Part shown: positions 28,677 to 37,823 of the stretch, one piece after another
How positions within the stretch are numbered: the first letter of the stretch is position 1
How the letters are laid out: every line of letters starts with the position of its first letter
Origin: Sporosarcina sp. FSL W7-1349
GTDB taxonomy: Bacteria; Bacillota; Bacilli; Bacillales_A; Planococcaceae
Assembly: GCF_038003045.1 (NCBI RefSeq)
Contig: NZ_JBBOOK010000001.1
Location: 620,001 to 684,000, forward strand
Direction: 5' to 3'
Length of the DNA stretch: 64,000 nucleotides
The notes under the pieces: model-generated
What the model was told of the DNA's origin: nothing
The model's input: only the letters and a program-made list of their open reading frames with translations
Databases searched by the model: none
Made by a program: the position numbers and the translations under genes

Positions 28677-28803
28677 CATTCCGGTGTTTTTTGCGTGTAA
28701 ATCACGGGCTTTTCAAACAAATGGAACAAAACATATGACGCCGTATCGGAAAAGAGGTACAATGAAATGAATAACCATTCAGTTTGTCGAAGGAGATTTT
28801 GAG

Positions 28804-29748
28804 ATGATCCATAAAATTATAATTCCGACCCCCTTTCCGGTCGGTGACGTAAATTCTTTTCTTTTGAAAGGGGATGCCCTTTCACTGATTGACGCTGGCC
28901 CGAGAACTCCGGAGGCTTATGAAGCGATCCAGCATGGTATCAAGGAAGCCGGCTATACACTCGATGATATCGAGCAAGTCATTTTGACACATCACCATCC
29001 GGATCATGCTGGATGGATCGATGCGTTCGATCACGCCAAAGTGTTGGGCCATGCTTATAATCATCCCTATTTGACGCGGGATGAGGCGTTCATGAAGCAT
29101 CACGATGAATTTTATTACGACCGGATGGTGGAAGAAGGGGTGCCCGATGACTATTTGGCCGCTGCGAAAAAAATGAGAGGGACGCTTCGCTACGTTGGTG
29201 AACGTCCGCTTGACATCTTGTTGAAAGAAGGGGATGAACTGCCGGGCCATCATGGATGGACCGTTTTGGAAACATTGGGTCACGCCCAAAGCCATATCGT
29301 GTTATGGGAAGAGAAAACAGGCAAACTGATCGGGGGAGACCTCGTTCTGGAAAAAGTGTCTTCCAATCCGATCATCGAGCCGCCGCTTGACCCTAAAGAG
29401 GGGCGTCCCCGTTCCTTGCTGCAGTACAATCAGTCCTTGAAGCGCTTGCTCGATCTGCCGATTGAAGTGATTTATTCAGGGCATGGCAATGAAGTGAGGG
29501 ATGTCCATGATTTGATCAAAACCCGCTTTGCGAAGCAGCATGAACGGGCGATGAAAGTATGGGCTATGTTGAGCGAAGGGCCCCGAACCGTTTTTGAGTT
29601 GACGCGTGAGTTATTCCCGACTGTCTATCAAAAAGAGTTAGGATTGACATTATCTGAAACGATTGGCCAAACCGATTACTTGCTGGAGCAGGGATTGATA
29701 CGCGAATATATGGATGAAAATGGACTTCTCCAATATGAGCAGGCGTAA
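28804..29748 (+). CDS. yqjP: Metallo-beta-lactamase-fold hydrolase (YqjP-like)
   Basis: This 314-residue protein has the MBL zinc motif THHHPDHAGW (about residues 61-70), later ligands GHAQSHIV and GGDLV, and a C-terminal winged-helix-like extension. Substrate is unknown. The position upstream of a short-chain dehydrogenase matches yqjP-yqjQ. GAAGGAG precedes the ATG. Confidence 0.9.
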   Translation: MIHKIIIPTPFPVGDVNSFLLKGDALSLIDAGPRTPEAYEAIQHGIKEAGYTLDDIEQVILTHHHPDHAGWIDAFDHAKVLGHAYNHPYLTRDEAFMKHHDEFYYDRMVEEGVPDDYLAAAKKMRGTLRYVGERPLDILLKEGDELPGHHGWTVLETLGHAQSHIVLWEEKTGKLIGGDLVLEKVSSNPIIEPPLDPKEGRPRSLLQYNQSLKRLLDLPIEVIYSGHGNEVRDVHDLIKTRFAKQHERAMKVWAMLSEGPRTVFELTRELFPTVYQKELGLTLSETIGQTDYLLEQGLIREYMDENGLLQYEQA

Positions 29749-30496
29749 AACGATTCTTATTACCGGGGCGACGAGCGGAGTCGGATTCGCCTTGACGAAA
29801 CAGCTATTGGCGGAAGGGCACCATGTGACGGCGACCGGGCGATCGAAAGACGTATTGTGGGAGCTGCAAAATGATGGAGCCCATGCCATTCCGGCGGATT
29901 TGGCGAAAATCGGGGAAGCGGAACGCCTTGTGGAGCGGATTGACACTCTGGATGTCGCTATCTTTTCGGCGGGGCTCGGCTTGTTCGGTCCGGCACATGA
30001 GATGCCGGATGACGCGATCGACAAAATGCTCGATTTGAACGTCAAGGTGCCTATGCTGCTTGCCAAGCGCCTCTTGCCCGGCATGATAGAGCGGGGGAGT
30101 GGGCAGCTGATCTTCATCGGATCTCAGGCGGGGAAGGTCGCTACGCCACAAAGCGCAATTTATGCAGCGACGAAACATGCGATTCTCGGCTACGCCAATG
30201 CGCTGCGGATGGAAGCGGCCCCGTTCGGCGTTCATATCACGACAATCAACCCCGGGCCGATCGATACCCCGTTCATCGACCTAGCCGACTCGTCGGGGAA
30301 TTACCGGAAAGCGCTAGGCAAGCGGATCCTATCTGTGGAAACGGTGACGAATGCAGTTCTTCAGGCGATCGAGCGCCCAGTCAGGGAAATCGACCTGCCT
30401 GGGTATATGGGAATCACAAGCAAATTATATGCGGTGGCACCTGCGTTTGTGGAGCGGGTGGGCCGCAAATTTTTTCATTTGAAAGGGGATTCGTAA
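29735..30496 (+). CDS. yqjQ: Short-chain dehydrogenase/reductase (YqjQ-like)
   Basis: This SDR has the cofactor motif TGATSGVG, a catalytic YAATK tetrad segment preceded by GSQAG, and PGPIDTPF. The reading frame overlaps the end of yqjP by 14 bases from ATG 29735. An ATG at 29714 is also in frame, and neither has a clear Shine-Dalgarno, so translation is probably coupled. Substrate unknown. Confidence 0.88.
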   Translation: MSRRKTILITGATSGVGFALTKQLLAEGHHVTATGRSKDVLWELQNDGAHAIPADLAKIGEAERLVERIDTLDVAIFSAGLGLFGPAHEMPDDAIDKMLDLNVKVPMLLAKRLLPGMIERGSGQLIFIGSQAGKVATPQSAIYAATKHAILGYANALRMEAAPFGVHITTINPGPIDTPFIDLADSSGNYRKALGKRILSVETVTNAVLQAIERPVREIDLPGYMGITSKLYAVAPAFVERVGRKFFHLKGDS

Positions 30497-30523
30497 GAGT
30501 CGGTACCGGTTGGAATGAAAAAC

Positions 30524-30568
30524 GGAAAGCTGATCAAATCATCGTTTGATTGGCTTCCCGCTGTACTT
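30524..30568 (+). terminator. Probable terminator after yqjQ
   Basis: An imperfect hairpin (GGAAAGCTGATCAAA with TTTGATTGGCTTCC) is followed after a few bases by a run of seven T residues. Confidence 0.5.
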
Positions 30569-30571
30569 TTT

Positions 30572-31441
30572 TTAATGGATGTTTCGCTTACTGAAACTTC
30601 CGCCCCGTACTTCAGCGACTTCATAAACAGTGACAAACGCTGACGGGTCGATATCAAGGATGATTTCCTTCATCTTGCTATCTTCCAGTCGGTTGATAAT
30701 GCACGTGATTTCCTTGAATTGTTCATTGGAATACCCGCCTTGTACGATCTTGTAAGTCGCACCCCGGCCTAAACGGTCACGGATCGTTTCCACCATTTCT
30801 TCGGGTTGGCTTGTAATGATTTTATATGTTTTGGAACCGCTCAGACCTTCTTCTACGACTGCAATCACCTTGGTGGCAATGTAGTAAGCGATCGCGGATA
30901 AGAAAGCTCCTTGAAGACCGAAAACGATTGAAACGATGGCGAAAACAAAAACGTTCAAAAATAGGATTAAGTCACTTGTTCCGAATGGCATCCGCCGGGA
31001 AAGCAAGACAGCCAGCATATCAATTCCGTCAAGAGCACCGCCATTACGCAAAGCGATCCCCATTCCCATACCGAGGATAATTCCACCGACAACTGTGACC
31101 AATAGCGTATCTCCCTGGATAATCGTTGGCACGCGATGCATTAAGCTCGTGCTGACCGCCAGCGTTGCAATCCCCAGAACGGAGTAAATGGCAAATCTTT
31201 TTCCGATTTGTTTGTAGCCTAAAATGACAAATGGAATATTTAAAATCGCGATGAGGAGGCCTAATGGTACACCGAATAATTGTGACCCGACGATGCTTAG
31301 GCCCGTTACGCCTCCATCGGATACTTGGTTTGGAATGAGAATCGATTCTAATCCGTAAGCTGCGATGATTGCGCCGACCATCACCCAAGCGCCGCGCACA
31401 AACGCTTTCCAAATAGGCACTTTTTGTTGTGTTTTTGGCAT
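30572..31441 (-). CDS. YitT family membrane protein with DUF2179 domain
   Basis: The 289-residue protein has five to six predicted membrane helices in residues 10-195 and a soluble C-terminal DUF2179 domain (about 205-280, KTYKIITSQPEEMVETI). The glycine-rich segments NQVSDGGVTGLSI and RNGGALDGIDML are typical of the YitT/YpjC/YqfU family. Function is not established. Shine-Dalgarno AGAGGAA lies before the ATG. Confidence 0.9.
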   Translation of the reverse strand: MPKTQQKVPIWKAFVRGAWVMVGAIIAAYGLESILIPNQVSDGGVTGLSIVGSQLFGVPLGLLIAILNIPFVILGYKQIGKRFAIYSVLGIATLAVSTSLMHRVPTIIQGDTLLVTVVGGIILGMGMGIALRNGGALDGIDMLAVLLSRRMPFGTSDLILFLNVFVFAIVSIVFGLQGAFLSAIAYYIATKVIAVVEEGLSGSKTYKIITSQPEEMVETIRDRLGRGATYKIVQGGYSNEQFKEITCIINRLEDSKMKEIILDIDPSAFVTVYEVAEVRGGSFSKRNIH

Positions 31442-31595
31442 ATGTTGTTCCTCTTTTAATCAGTTTTCTTTATTTTACACTTTTGTACTTCACCTTGTCA
31501 GTTCATTTCCCTTACTTCCTATCCATCGATTTCATTCAACTGAAGAAATGGTATAATTCAAGTGTAAGAATTCTCAATAGGAAGAGGGCGTTCAT

Positions 31596-32210
31596 ATGCT
31601 GAAAAAATTTGCTTCGGATGCGTTGGGCTTATCGGATATCGGTAAAATTATTGGCCCGGAAGACTATGATAAAACAGATGCGGATGATTATATCCGACAT
31701 GAAGATCATGAAAAAATTTATTTTTTGATTAAGACAAAAGCGGATGAGTATTGCTTTACGAATATAGCATTCATTCACGTCGATGGGGAGAGTGCGATCT
31801 CTTCAAAGCGCGTGCTGAAACGCTACCCTTATTCGCAATATCAAATCACGGATGTCCTGCTGGAAACGGCGGGCAAAGTAGATCTGGATGTTGAAATCAA
31901 GTTCACGTTAGGCAATCAATCGTACAGCATTGATGTAGATAAAAAGCAACTTGAAAAATTGAATGATCTATACAAAGCATTAGTGTATATTTCTGAAAAA
32001 GCTTACGATAATAATATCCTGTATGAGATGGCGACGCAAAGTCTCGACAAGGCTGCTCACATGCTGCACAATTCAAGACCGTCCGACATCCAAATGGCTG
32101 ATCAATATAAGCAATTAACCGAATTTGGTTTTACTTGGCTTACGTCAGCCCACACGAAATACCATGTTAAAGATTTTGGCGATGTGTTTGAAAAGTATAT
32201 TAACAATTAA
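31596..32210 (+). CDS. PH-domain protein, YvbH-like
   Basis: This 204-residue soluble protein has a bacterial pleckstrin-homology-like N-domain (about 1-115, including EDHEKIYFLIKTKADEYCFT and KRVLKRYPY) and a C-terminal helical oligomerisation region (about 140-200). Length and layout match B. subtilis YvbH. A TATAAT box at 31552-31557 lies 38 bases upstream and AGGAAGAGG precedes the ATG. Function unknown. Confidence 0.85.
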   Translation: MLKKFASDALGLSDIGKIIGPEDYDKTDADDYIRHEDHEKIYFLIKTKADEYCFTNIAFIHVDGESAISSKRVLKRYPYSQYQITDVLLETAGKVDLDVEIKFTLGNQSYSIDVDKKQLEKLNDLYKALVYISEKAYDNNILYEMATQSLDKAAHMLHNSRPSDIQMADQYKQLTEFGFTWLTSAHTKYHVKDFGDVFEKYINN

Positions 32211-32246
32211 CTAGGCGCGGATCTACTTCGATAAGGGGAGATCATC

Positions 32247-32939
32247 TTGAAAACGATAGGGCTGATCGGCGGGATGAGCTGGGAATCATCTCAAGAATAT
32301 TATCGAATTTTAAACGAAGAAGTGAAAAATAGAGTAGGTGGGCTGCATTCGGCAAAGTGCATCCTCTACAATGTCGATTTTGAAGAAATTGAACGCTATC
32401 AATCTGCAGGCGACTGGGAAAGTGTAGGGAAGGTGCTGAGGGATGCGGCGCAGTCCTTGGAAAGAGCGGGAGTGGACTTTATCATACTATGCACCAATAC
32501 GGCACATAAAGTTGTTGGGCAGATTGAAAAAGCAATCAGCTTACCGATTTTACATATTGCCGATGCAACCACCACACAAATTAAAAAGTCTAACATTAGT
32601 ACAGTCGGTTTACTGGGTACCACCTATACAATGGAAGAGGACTTCTATAAATCACGTTTAGAGTCGAATGGCATACAGGTGTTAATTCCAAATAAAGCGG
32701 AAAGGGACGCCATTCATACTATTATTTTCAAAGAATTATGTTTGGGAATAACGAAGGAATCGTCAAGGGATACGATTAAAAAGGTGATCCACCGCCTACT
32801 TGGAAACGGGGCGGAAGGAATCGTCCTCGGATGTACAGAACTTGGTTTAGCAGTGAAGCCGAACGACCTGGAAATTGCGCTATTTGATACAACCTTCATC
32901 CACGCGCGGGAAGCGGTTCATTGGGCATTGGAGAGGTAA
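32247..32939 (+). CDS. Aspartate/glutamate racemase family protein
   Basis: This 230-residue, PLP-independent racemase has the two catalytic cysteines in ILCTNTAHK and VLGCTELGL, and a typical start IGLIGGMSWESSQEYY. The family includes aspartate racemase and YgeA-type broad-specificity racemases; substrate cannot be decided here. It follows yvbH by 36 bases and ends at a terminator. Confidence 0.92.
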   Translation: MKTIGLIGGMSWESSQEYYRILNEEVKNRVGGLHSAKCILYNVDFEEIERYQSAGDWESVGKVLRDAAQSLERAGVDFIILCTNTAHKVVGQIEKAISLPILHIADATTTQIKKSNISTVGLLGTTYTMEEDFYKSRLESNGIQVLIPNKAERDAIHTIIFKELCLGITKESSRDTIKKVIHRLLGNGAEGIVLGCTELGLAVKPNDLEIALFDTTFIHAREAVHWALER

Positions 32940-32949
32940 TCACATGCAG

Positions 32950-32980
32950 GAGCATGCCTATTTATGAAGCATGCTCTTTT
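32950..32980 (+). terminator. Terminator after racemase gene
   Basis: GAGCATGC (32950-32957) pairs with GCATGCTC (32969-32976) and is followed by TTTT. Confidence 0.7.
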
Positions 32981-33079
32981 GGTTTGATTCAAATTAAAAA
33001 CAGGTGCCTGTACAGATATCAAATTTAGTTCGACAAATGTAACTATATAAAACGAACTAAAGAAGTGGATATTACCAAC

Positions 33080-33275
33080 CAACCGTTGCTTTCCGTTCCA
33101 AATCTCGTTTGCGACGAAAGCACAGCGACAGGAGCAGGCGGACGCTTTCCGCGGGCACGGCTTCAATCAATCGAACAGCGAAGGGTTCGATTTGTTGCCA
33201 AACGCTACGCTTTTTGACACAAAGGCCGTTCTTCGTGACGGCCTTCGCTGGAGTCGCCGCCTTCCACTCCAAGCA
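33080..33275. repeat. Second structured Bacillales-type intergenic repeat
   Basis: On the minus strand the element reads from GGAGTGGAAGGCGGCGACTC to GCGGAAAGCGTCCGCC, ends that I recall from a widely dispersed Bacillus-group repeat. It contains perfect hairpins AAGGCCGT/ACGGCCTT (33222-33245) and AATCGAAC/GTTCGATT (33169-33192). It is unrelated in sequence to the 19265-19447 element. No ORF here looks real. Copy number needs a genome search. Confidence 0.6.
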
Positions 33276-33396
33276 ACTGTAGCTGCCCATTACAAGTCAT
33301 TTGTTCGTTCTATATATTTTAACTTTCATGGATGTTTCTGAGACAGGTACCTTTCTGTTATAATGAGCGCAATTGCTACTAAGAGGAGAACTACAT

Positions 33397-34806
33397 ATGC
33401 ATACTTTGAAACAACAATGGTTCGGTAATGTGCGGGCCGATTTGTTGGCGGGAATTGTCGTAGGGCTGGCGCTCATCCCGGAAGCGCTGGCGTTCGCGTT
33501 CATTGTCGGAGTGGATCCGCGTGTCGCGCTCTACGCGTCGTTCACGATTGCGGTTATCACTTCGTTTGTCGGCGGCCGTCCGGGGCTGATTTCAGCGGCA
33601 ACCGGTGCGATGGCTTTGGTACTCGTCAATTTAATGGCGGACCATGGCTTGCAGTACGTGTTGGCGGCCACAGTTTTGACCGGGATCATTCAATTGATCC
33701 TCGGGGCGTTTGGGGTTGCGAATTTGATGCGTTTCATTCCCAACTCCGTCATGCTGGGATTCGTGAATGCGCTCGGCATCATGATTTTCATCACCCAGCT
33801 TCCGTATTTGCGGGGAACAGATGCGATGACGTATATTTTTGCGATTGCCACATTGGTTTTGGTTTATGCGGTACCTCGCTTTTTCACTGCGATTCCTGCG
33901 CCGCTGATTGCCATTGTCGTCATGACGGCCATTGCGCTGATGAGCGGTGTCTCGCTGCAGACAATCGGTGATTTAGGGAAAATGCCGAGCTCGTTGCCGA
34001 CATTTTTTCTTCCGGATATTCCGTTAAATTGGGAAACATTGAAAATCATCTTCCCGTATTCGTTGGCATTATCGATCGTCGGTCTATTGGAATCGCTGCT
34101 CACTTCGCAAGTGCTGGATGATATGACGGATACATCGAGCGATAAAAATCGGGAGGCGCGCGGGCAAGGAATCGCCAACTTCATCACGGGCTTTTTCGGC
34201 GGGATGGCAGGTTGCGCGTTGATCGGCCAATCGGTGATTAATATCAAATCAGGGGGGCGCGGACGTCTTTCTACGTTGACAGCGGGCGTATTTCTCATGT
34301 TCTTGATCATTGTGTTGGGCGACGTTGTAGTCAAAATTCCGATGCCCGTCCTCGCAGGAGTCATGGTCATGGTGGCGATGACGACGTTCAACTGGGGTTC
34401 GTTCAAGTTCCTGAAACAGGCGCCGAAGACGGAATCACTCGTCATGCTGATCACCGTCGCAATCATTTTATATACGCATAATTTGGCAATCGGTGTCGTT
34501 GTCGGTGTAATTTTGAGTTCCCTATTTTTCGTCGCCAACATATCTCGGGTGACGGTGACGAATGAGGCGGGCGTTTACAAGATAAAAGGGCCTTTATTTT
34601 TCGCATCCACGACAAAATTCATCCAAGCATTTCGCGACGTGAAGGAAAAGGAGATTGTGATCGACTTCGGAGATAGCCAGCTATGGGATGAATCTTCCGT
34701 CGGCGCGATCAGTAAAGTGAAACAGAAGCTAGAGGAAGAAGGCGTGATCGTCACGATCCGAGGTCTGAATTCTTCCAGTGAACAATTATTCGAAAAGTTA
34801 GGATGA
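33397..34806 (+). CDS. SulP family anion transporter with STAS domain
   Basis: The 469-residue protein has 10-12 predicted helices with the SulP signature IPEALAFAFIVGVDPRVALYASF near the N-terminus, and a C-terminal STAS domain (about 385-469). SulP members carry sulfate or bicarbonate; substrate is not clear. ATG 33397 has AAGAGGAG eight bases upstream, and TATAAT at 33359-33364 may be its -10. The universal stress protein gene follows after 13 bases, probably in one operon. Confidence 0.92.
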   Translation: MHTLKQQWFGNVRADLLAGIVVGLALIPEALAFAFIVGVDPRVALYASFTIAVITSFVGGRPGLISAATGAMALVLVNLMADHGLQYVLAATVLTGIIQLILGAFGVANLMRFIPNSVMLGFVNALGIMIFITQLPYLRGTDAMTYIFAIATLVLVYAVPRFFTAIPAPLIAIVVMTAIALMSGVSLQTIGDLGKMPSSLPTFFLPDIPLNWETLKIIFPYSLALSIVGLLESLLTSQVLDDMTDTSSDKNREARGQGIANFITGFFGGMAGCALIGQSVINIKSGGRGRLSTLTAGVFLMFLIIVLGDVVVKIPMPVLAGVMVMVAMTTFNWGSFKFLKQAPKTESLVMLITVAIILYTHNLAIGVVVGVILSSLFFVANISRVTVTNEAGVYKIKGPLFFASTTKFIQAFRDVKEKEIVIDFGDSQLWDESSVGAISKVKQKLEEEGVIVTIRGLNSSSEQLFEKLG

Positions 34807-34819
34807 GGGAGGAATCTAC

Positions 34820-35233
34820 ATGAAGATTGCGGTTGCCATCGACGGTTCGGAAAATGCGCTGCGTGCTGCGCGGCACGCCATTACGCTCGCCCAGCACTTC
34901 CCGGAGGCGCAGTTGGAGGTCATCTATGTGGCGGATTTCAATAAAGCTAAAGACGAACGGCTCTTATCGCAAAGTGAGGAAAGCCTTCTGCTGAAGCGAA
35001 AGCAAAAAACGGATCCCGTACTGGAACTGGCGAACGGTGCTGGTGTGAAGGCAAAGGTGACAGTGCTCAAAGGGAACCCGAGCCAGGAAATTATAAAATA
35101 CGTGAACGCCGAAGCGGTCGATCAACTCGTCATCGGCAGCCGGGGCTTGAATACATTCCAGGAAATGATGCTGGGGAGCGTCAGCCATAAGGTGATGAAA
35201 CATGTGGATTGTCCGGTGACAGTGGTAAAGTAG
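34820..35233 (+). CDS. Universal stress protein UspA family
   Basis: This 137-residue single USP domain starts KIAVAIDGSENALRAARHA and ends with the ATP-binding pattern GSRGLNTFQEMMLGSVSHKV. SulP-USP pairs are common in Firmicutes, which suggests a role tied to the transporter. AGGGAGG precedes the ATG. Confidence 0.93.
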   Translation: MKIAVAIDGSENALRAARHAITLAQHFPEAQLEVIYVADFNKAKDERLLSQSEESLLLKRKQKTDPVLELANGAGVKAKVTVLKGNPSQEIIKYVNAEAVDQLVIGSRGLNTFQEMMLGSVSHKVMKHVDCPVTVVK

Positions 35234-35331
35234 GGGATTATTTATGTCTGCCACCCAAACTTGTGCGGGAGTCCTTTTCAATTGATGAATATATTGTAAA
35301 GAGATGCTAAAGTTGGAGGGATCACTAGCGT

Positions 35332-35661
35332 ATGGCCAATGAAACTTTTGACATCGTCCTTGCAATATTACAATACTTGGACGAATCTCTGGACGATGAA
35401 CAGATCAACTTCTCTAAAATTAACCCTGACTCTTTGGGCGTAAGTGAACCTCGTTTGAATCGTGTGTTGGAGATGATGATTAATAGCGGTTATATAACGG
35501 GCTTCCATGCCGTCCCCCAAGCGGACAAAGGATACAACACCTACCATCCAATCAACCCGAGGATCACATTATCCGGAATATACTTGTTGGAACATAATAG
35601 ACCGACGAATAAGGTGTATGATTTATTGAAAGAAATTAGGGATTGGATACCGGGCTATTAG
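35332..35661 (+). CDS. YjcQ family protein
   Basis: This 109-residue winged-helix-like protein of the YjcQ family (ILQYLDESLDDEQINFSKI at the start, GYITGFHAVPQADKG in the middle, ITLSGIYLLEHN near the end) is often found on mobile or phage-derived DNA. Function unknown. Shine-Dalgarno TGGAGGGA lies before the ATG. Confidence 0.8.
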   Translation: MANETFDIVLAILQYLDESLDDEQINFSKINPDSLGVSEPRLNRVLEMMINSGYITGFHAVPQADKGYNTYHPINPRITLSGIYLLEHNRPTNKVYDLLKEIRDWIPGY

Positions 35662-35670
35662 GAAAAGTAT

Positions 35671-35702
35671 GCCACCGACACAGTGCGGGTTGTATCGGTG
35701 GC
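35671..35702 (+). terminator. Hairpin after the YjcQ gene
   Basis: A perfect 8-bp stem GCCACCGA/TCGGTGGC encloses a 16-base loop. Only ATTTG follows, so termination would be weak. Confidence 0.4.
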
Positions 35703-35760
35703 ATTTGAAAAAGGATGCACCATCTCTGGCCATCCGTAATACAGAGGGTAGGTGAAATTT

Positions 35761-36477
35761 TTGGGAGAGTGGACGATCCTTATCGTTCTTGTGCTGGTGG
35801 CTTCCTTGTTGCAGACAAGCACCGGATATGGTTTTTCTATTATCGGGACACCTTTTCTATTATTGATGTACCCGGCGCATACCGCAATCCAGATTAATAT
35901 TATCCTTTCACTTTGCCTTTCCACTTTCATGATGTTTAAAATTGGAAACGAAGTGGACAAAACTTTGTTTGGCAGATTGATTAAAGGCAGTGTTATTGGA
36001 TTGGTGTTCGGGCTCCTTATTTATCTCTATTTGGACATCCGATTTTTGAAGATGGCGGTAGGTGGGCTGATCCTCATTTTGACTGTCTCTCTCATTTTCA
36101 AACTGACAATCCATCGGACTAGCAGGGGAGACTTGGCGGCAGGAGGTATCTCAGGACTGTTAACGACAAGTATCGGAGTGCCCGGCCCTCCTCTGCTTTT
36201 GTATTTTTCCGGGACCGGAACAGATCAAGTTACACTGCGCAGCACGACACTGGCTTTTTATCTAGTTGTTTATTTCGTCAGCTTGGTGATGCAAATTTCG
36301 TTCGGCGGCACGAGCCTGGAGGCCTGGACATCCTCTCTTATCGCGTTACCTTCACTTTTTATCGGGATGTTGCTTGGGCAGTTTTTGTTTAAGTGGATTA
36401 GTCAAGAACTGTTTCGGATTATTACGTATGTGATCCTCCTGTTTACAGGGGCTTATTTGTTGGTGACCAGCTTCTAA
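35761..36477 (+). CDS. TSUP (TauE/SafE) family membrane transporter
   Basis: This 238-residue integral membrane protein has about eight helices and the TSUP patterns QTSTGYGFSIIGTPFLLL near the N-terminus and TTSIGVPGPPLLLYF in the middle. The family exports sulfite, sulfoacetate or related organic anions. I prefer TTG 35761, which AGGTG precedes at about six bases; GTG 35752 is in frame but overlaps that site. Confidence 0.88.
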   Translation: MGEWTILIVLVLVASLLQTSTGYGFSIIGTPFLLLMYPAHTAIQINIILSLCLSTFMMFKIGNEVDKTLFGRLIKGSVIGLVFGLLIYLYLDIRFLKMAVGGLILILTVSLIFKLTIHRTSRGDLAAGGISGLLTTSIGVPGPPLLLYFSGTGTDQVTLRSTTLAFYLVVYFVSLVMQISFGGTSLEAWTSSLIALPSLFIGMLLGQFLFKWISQELFRIITYVILLFTGAYLLVTSF

Positions 36478-36511
36478 ACAGAGTGCTTGTGTAAAATACA
36501 TCACCGTGTTT

Positions 36512-37387
36512 TCACTCGTCAAACGACAGGTTCACCGGTTCGTCCAGCAGCTCCGGCATGACTTCCAAATTGGTAGTCGGAAAGGTATCGGGAACTTCTT
36601 CGAATTGAAATTGGTTCGCCCATAGCTTTCCCGTCCCTTGCAAAAGCACCCCGAATGAGATAATTTTGCTGCCGGCCGGGACGTCGAGCACAAGGGAATA
36701 ATAATTCCAGTCGAGCGTGCCGCGAAGAGGGCGATTGCTCATATTATCGAACTGCAGCACATCGCCCAATTGATTGTCGACGCGCATCCAAGCCCCTGCA
36801 AATGTATCGACGTCTTCACATTTAAGAAAACAGGAAAGCTTCAACCGCTTCCCGATGTACTGGTCCGCCTTGAATTGCTGCATCATTGTGGCAAACTCCT
36901 CTTGTTCCGTGACAAACTGCGAATGGAGATAGCCTGAAGCGTTCCCCGTATGGACGACTTGCCGGTCGATCCCCATCCGGTAATTATGCGGATGGCTCCC
37001 GCTTAAAAACCAGCCTTTCATTTCTCCCATCTTGAATTCCTCCTCTTGTTTAAAAATGACGCTCCTCATAAGCCGTCGATATTCCCCCGGCGCCAAATGG
37101 TAAACCTTTTTAAAAGCTCGACTGAACGCCTCCTGTGAGTTGAATAAAGTGTGAAAGGCAATATCCAGAATCCGCTCGTCCGAATGAATTAACAAAACCG
37201 CCGCTGCCGCAAGTCGGCGGGTCCGGATGTATTGATCCACGCTCCGATTCAAAACGGACTGAAACATCCGGTGGAAGTGGAACTTCGAGTAACCGGAAAA
37301 GTGCGCCACATCCGCTAGTTGAATATCCCGCTGCAGATTTTCCTCAATCCATTCTACTGCCCGCTGCACGATTTCTCTATCTTCCAA
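36512..37387 (-). CDS. AraC family transcriptional regulator
   Basis: The N-terminal AraC/XylS double helix-turn-helix (about 1-105: DVAHFSGYSKFHFHRMFQ, DIAFHTLFNSQEAFSRAFKK) is followed by a C-terminal beta-rich ligand domain (about 125-290) resembling a carbohydrate-binding jelly roll. This order, DNA-binding first, is the reverse of classical AraC. TTG 37387 lies eight bases after AAGGGGG; the GTG nine bases upstream overlaps it. The likely target is unclear. Confidence 0.9.
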   Translation of the reverse strand: MEDREIVQRAVEWIEENLQRDIQLADVAHFSGYSKFHFHRMFQSVLNRSVDQYIRTRRLAAAAVLLIHSDERILDIAFHTLFNSQEAFSRAFKKVYHLAPGEYRRLMRSVIFKQEEEFKMGEMKGWFLSGSHPHNYRMGIDRQVVHTGNASGYLHSQFVTEQEEFATMMQQFKADQYIGKRLKLSCFLKCEDVDTFAGAWMRVDNQLGDVLQFDNMSNRPLRGTLDWNYYSLVLDVPAGSKIISFGVLLQGTGKLWANQFQFEEVPDTFPTTNLEVMPELLDEPVNLSFDE

Positions 37388-37544
37388 AACGTTCACCCCC
37401 TTGCAAATGATTATAACGTACGGCAGTCTACGTAATTTGATTAATCATGCGAAATTGGATCGTGCCTATCGCAAGATGGATCAAAGGTGAAACGTTGGCT
37501 ATTGGTATCGTTAAGGAAGAACGTTTGAAAGGGGGAGCGCGGTT

Positions 37545-37733
37545 ATGAAGATGTTGACGGCGATTATCGGAAGTTCGGTTATGGCTTTGTTGGTAGTGGG
37601 CGTGCATAGTCTTGTTCAGTTTGTGATTACGAAAGAGATGCCGGATTTCTTGGAGTGGAGGAAGGTTTTGTTGTTTGCCATTGTGTTTATCGGCTGTTTT
37701 GGGTTGACTAAGGGGGAGGTTGGGGAGGGGTAG
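37545..37733 (+). CDS. Small two-helix membrane protein
   Basis: The predicted 62-residue protein has two hydrophobic helices (about 5-30 and 40-57). GAAAGGGGG precedes the ATG by about nine bases. I do not recognise a family. The end is glycine/glutamate rich. Confidence 0.55.
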   Translation: MKMLTAIIGSSVMALLVVGVHSLVQFVITKEMPDFLEWRKVLLFAIVFIGCFGLTKGEVGEG

Positions 37734-37823
37734 GGTATAATAGACTTTACAGGAAGTATTTTGATATCCCTATTGAATTGGAGATAAATTGCTACTCCAT
37801 AAAAACGGAAGGCGCTGATATTC

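Noticed and set aside
33864..34541. 225-residue ORF on the minus strand
   Set aside because: It is the antisense of the SulP gene, with low-complexity T/I/M-rich composition and no ribosome site.
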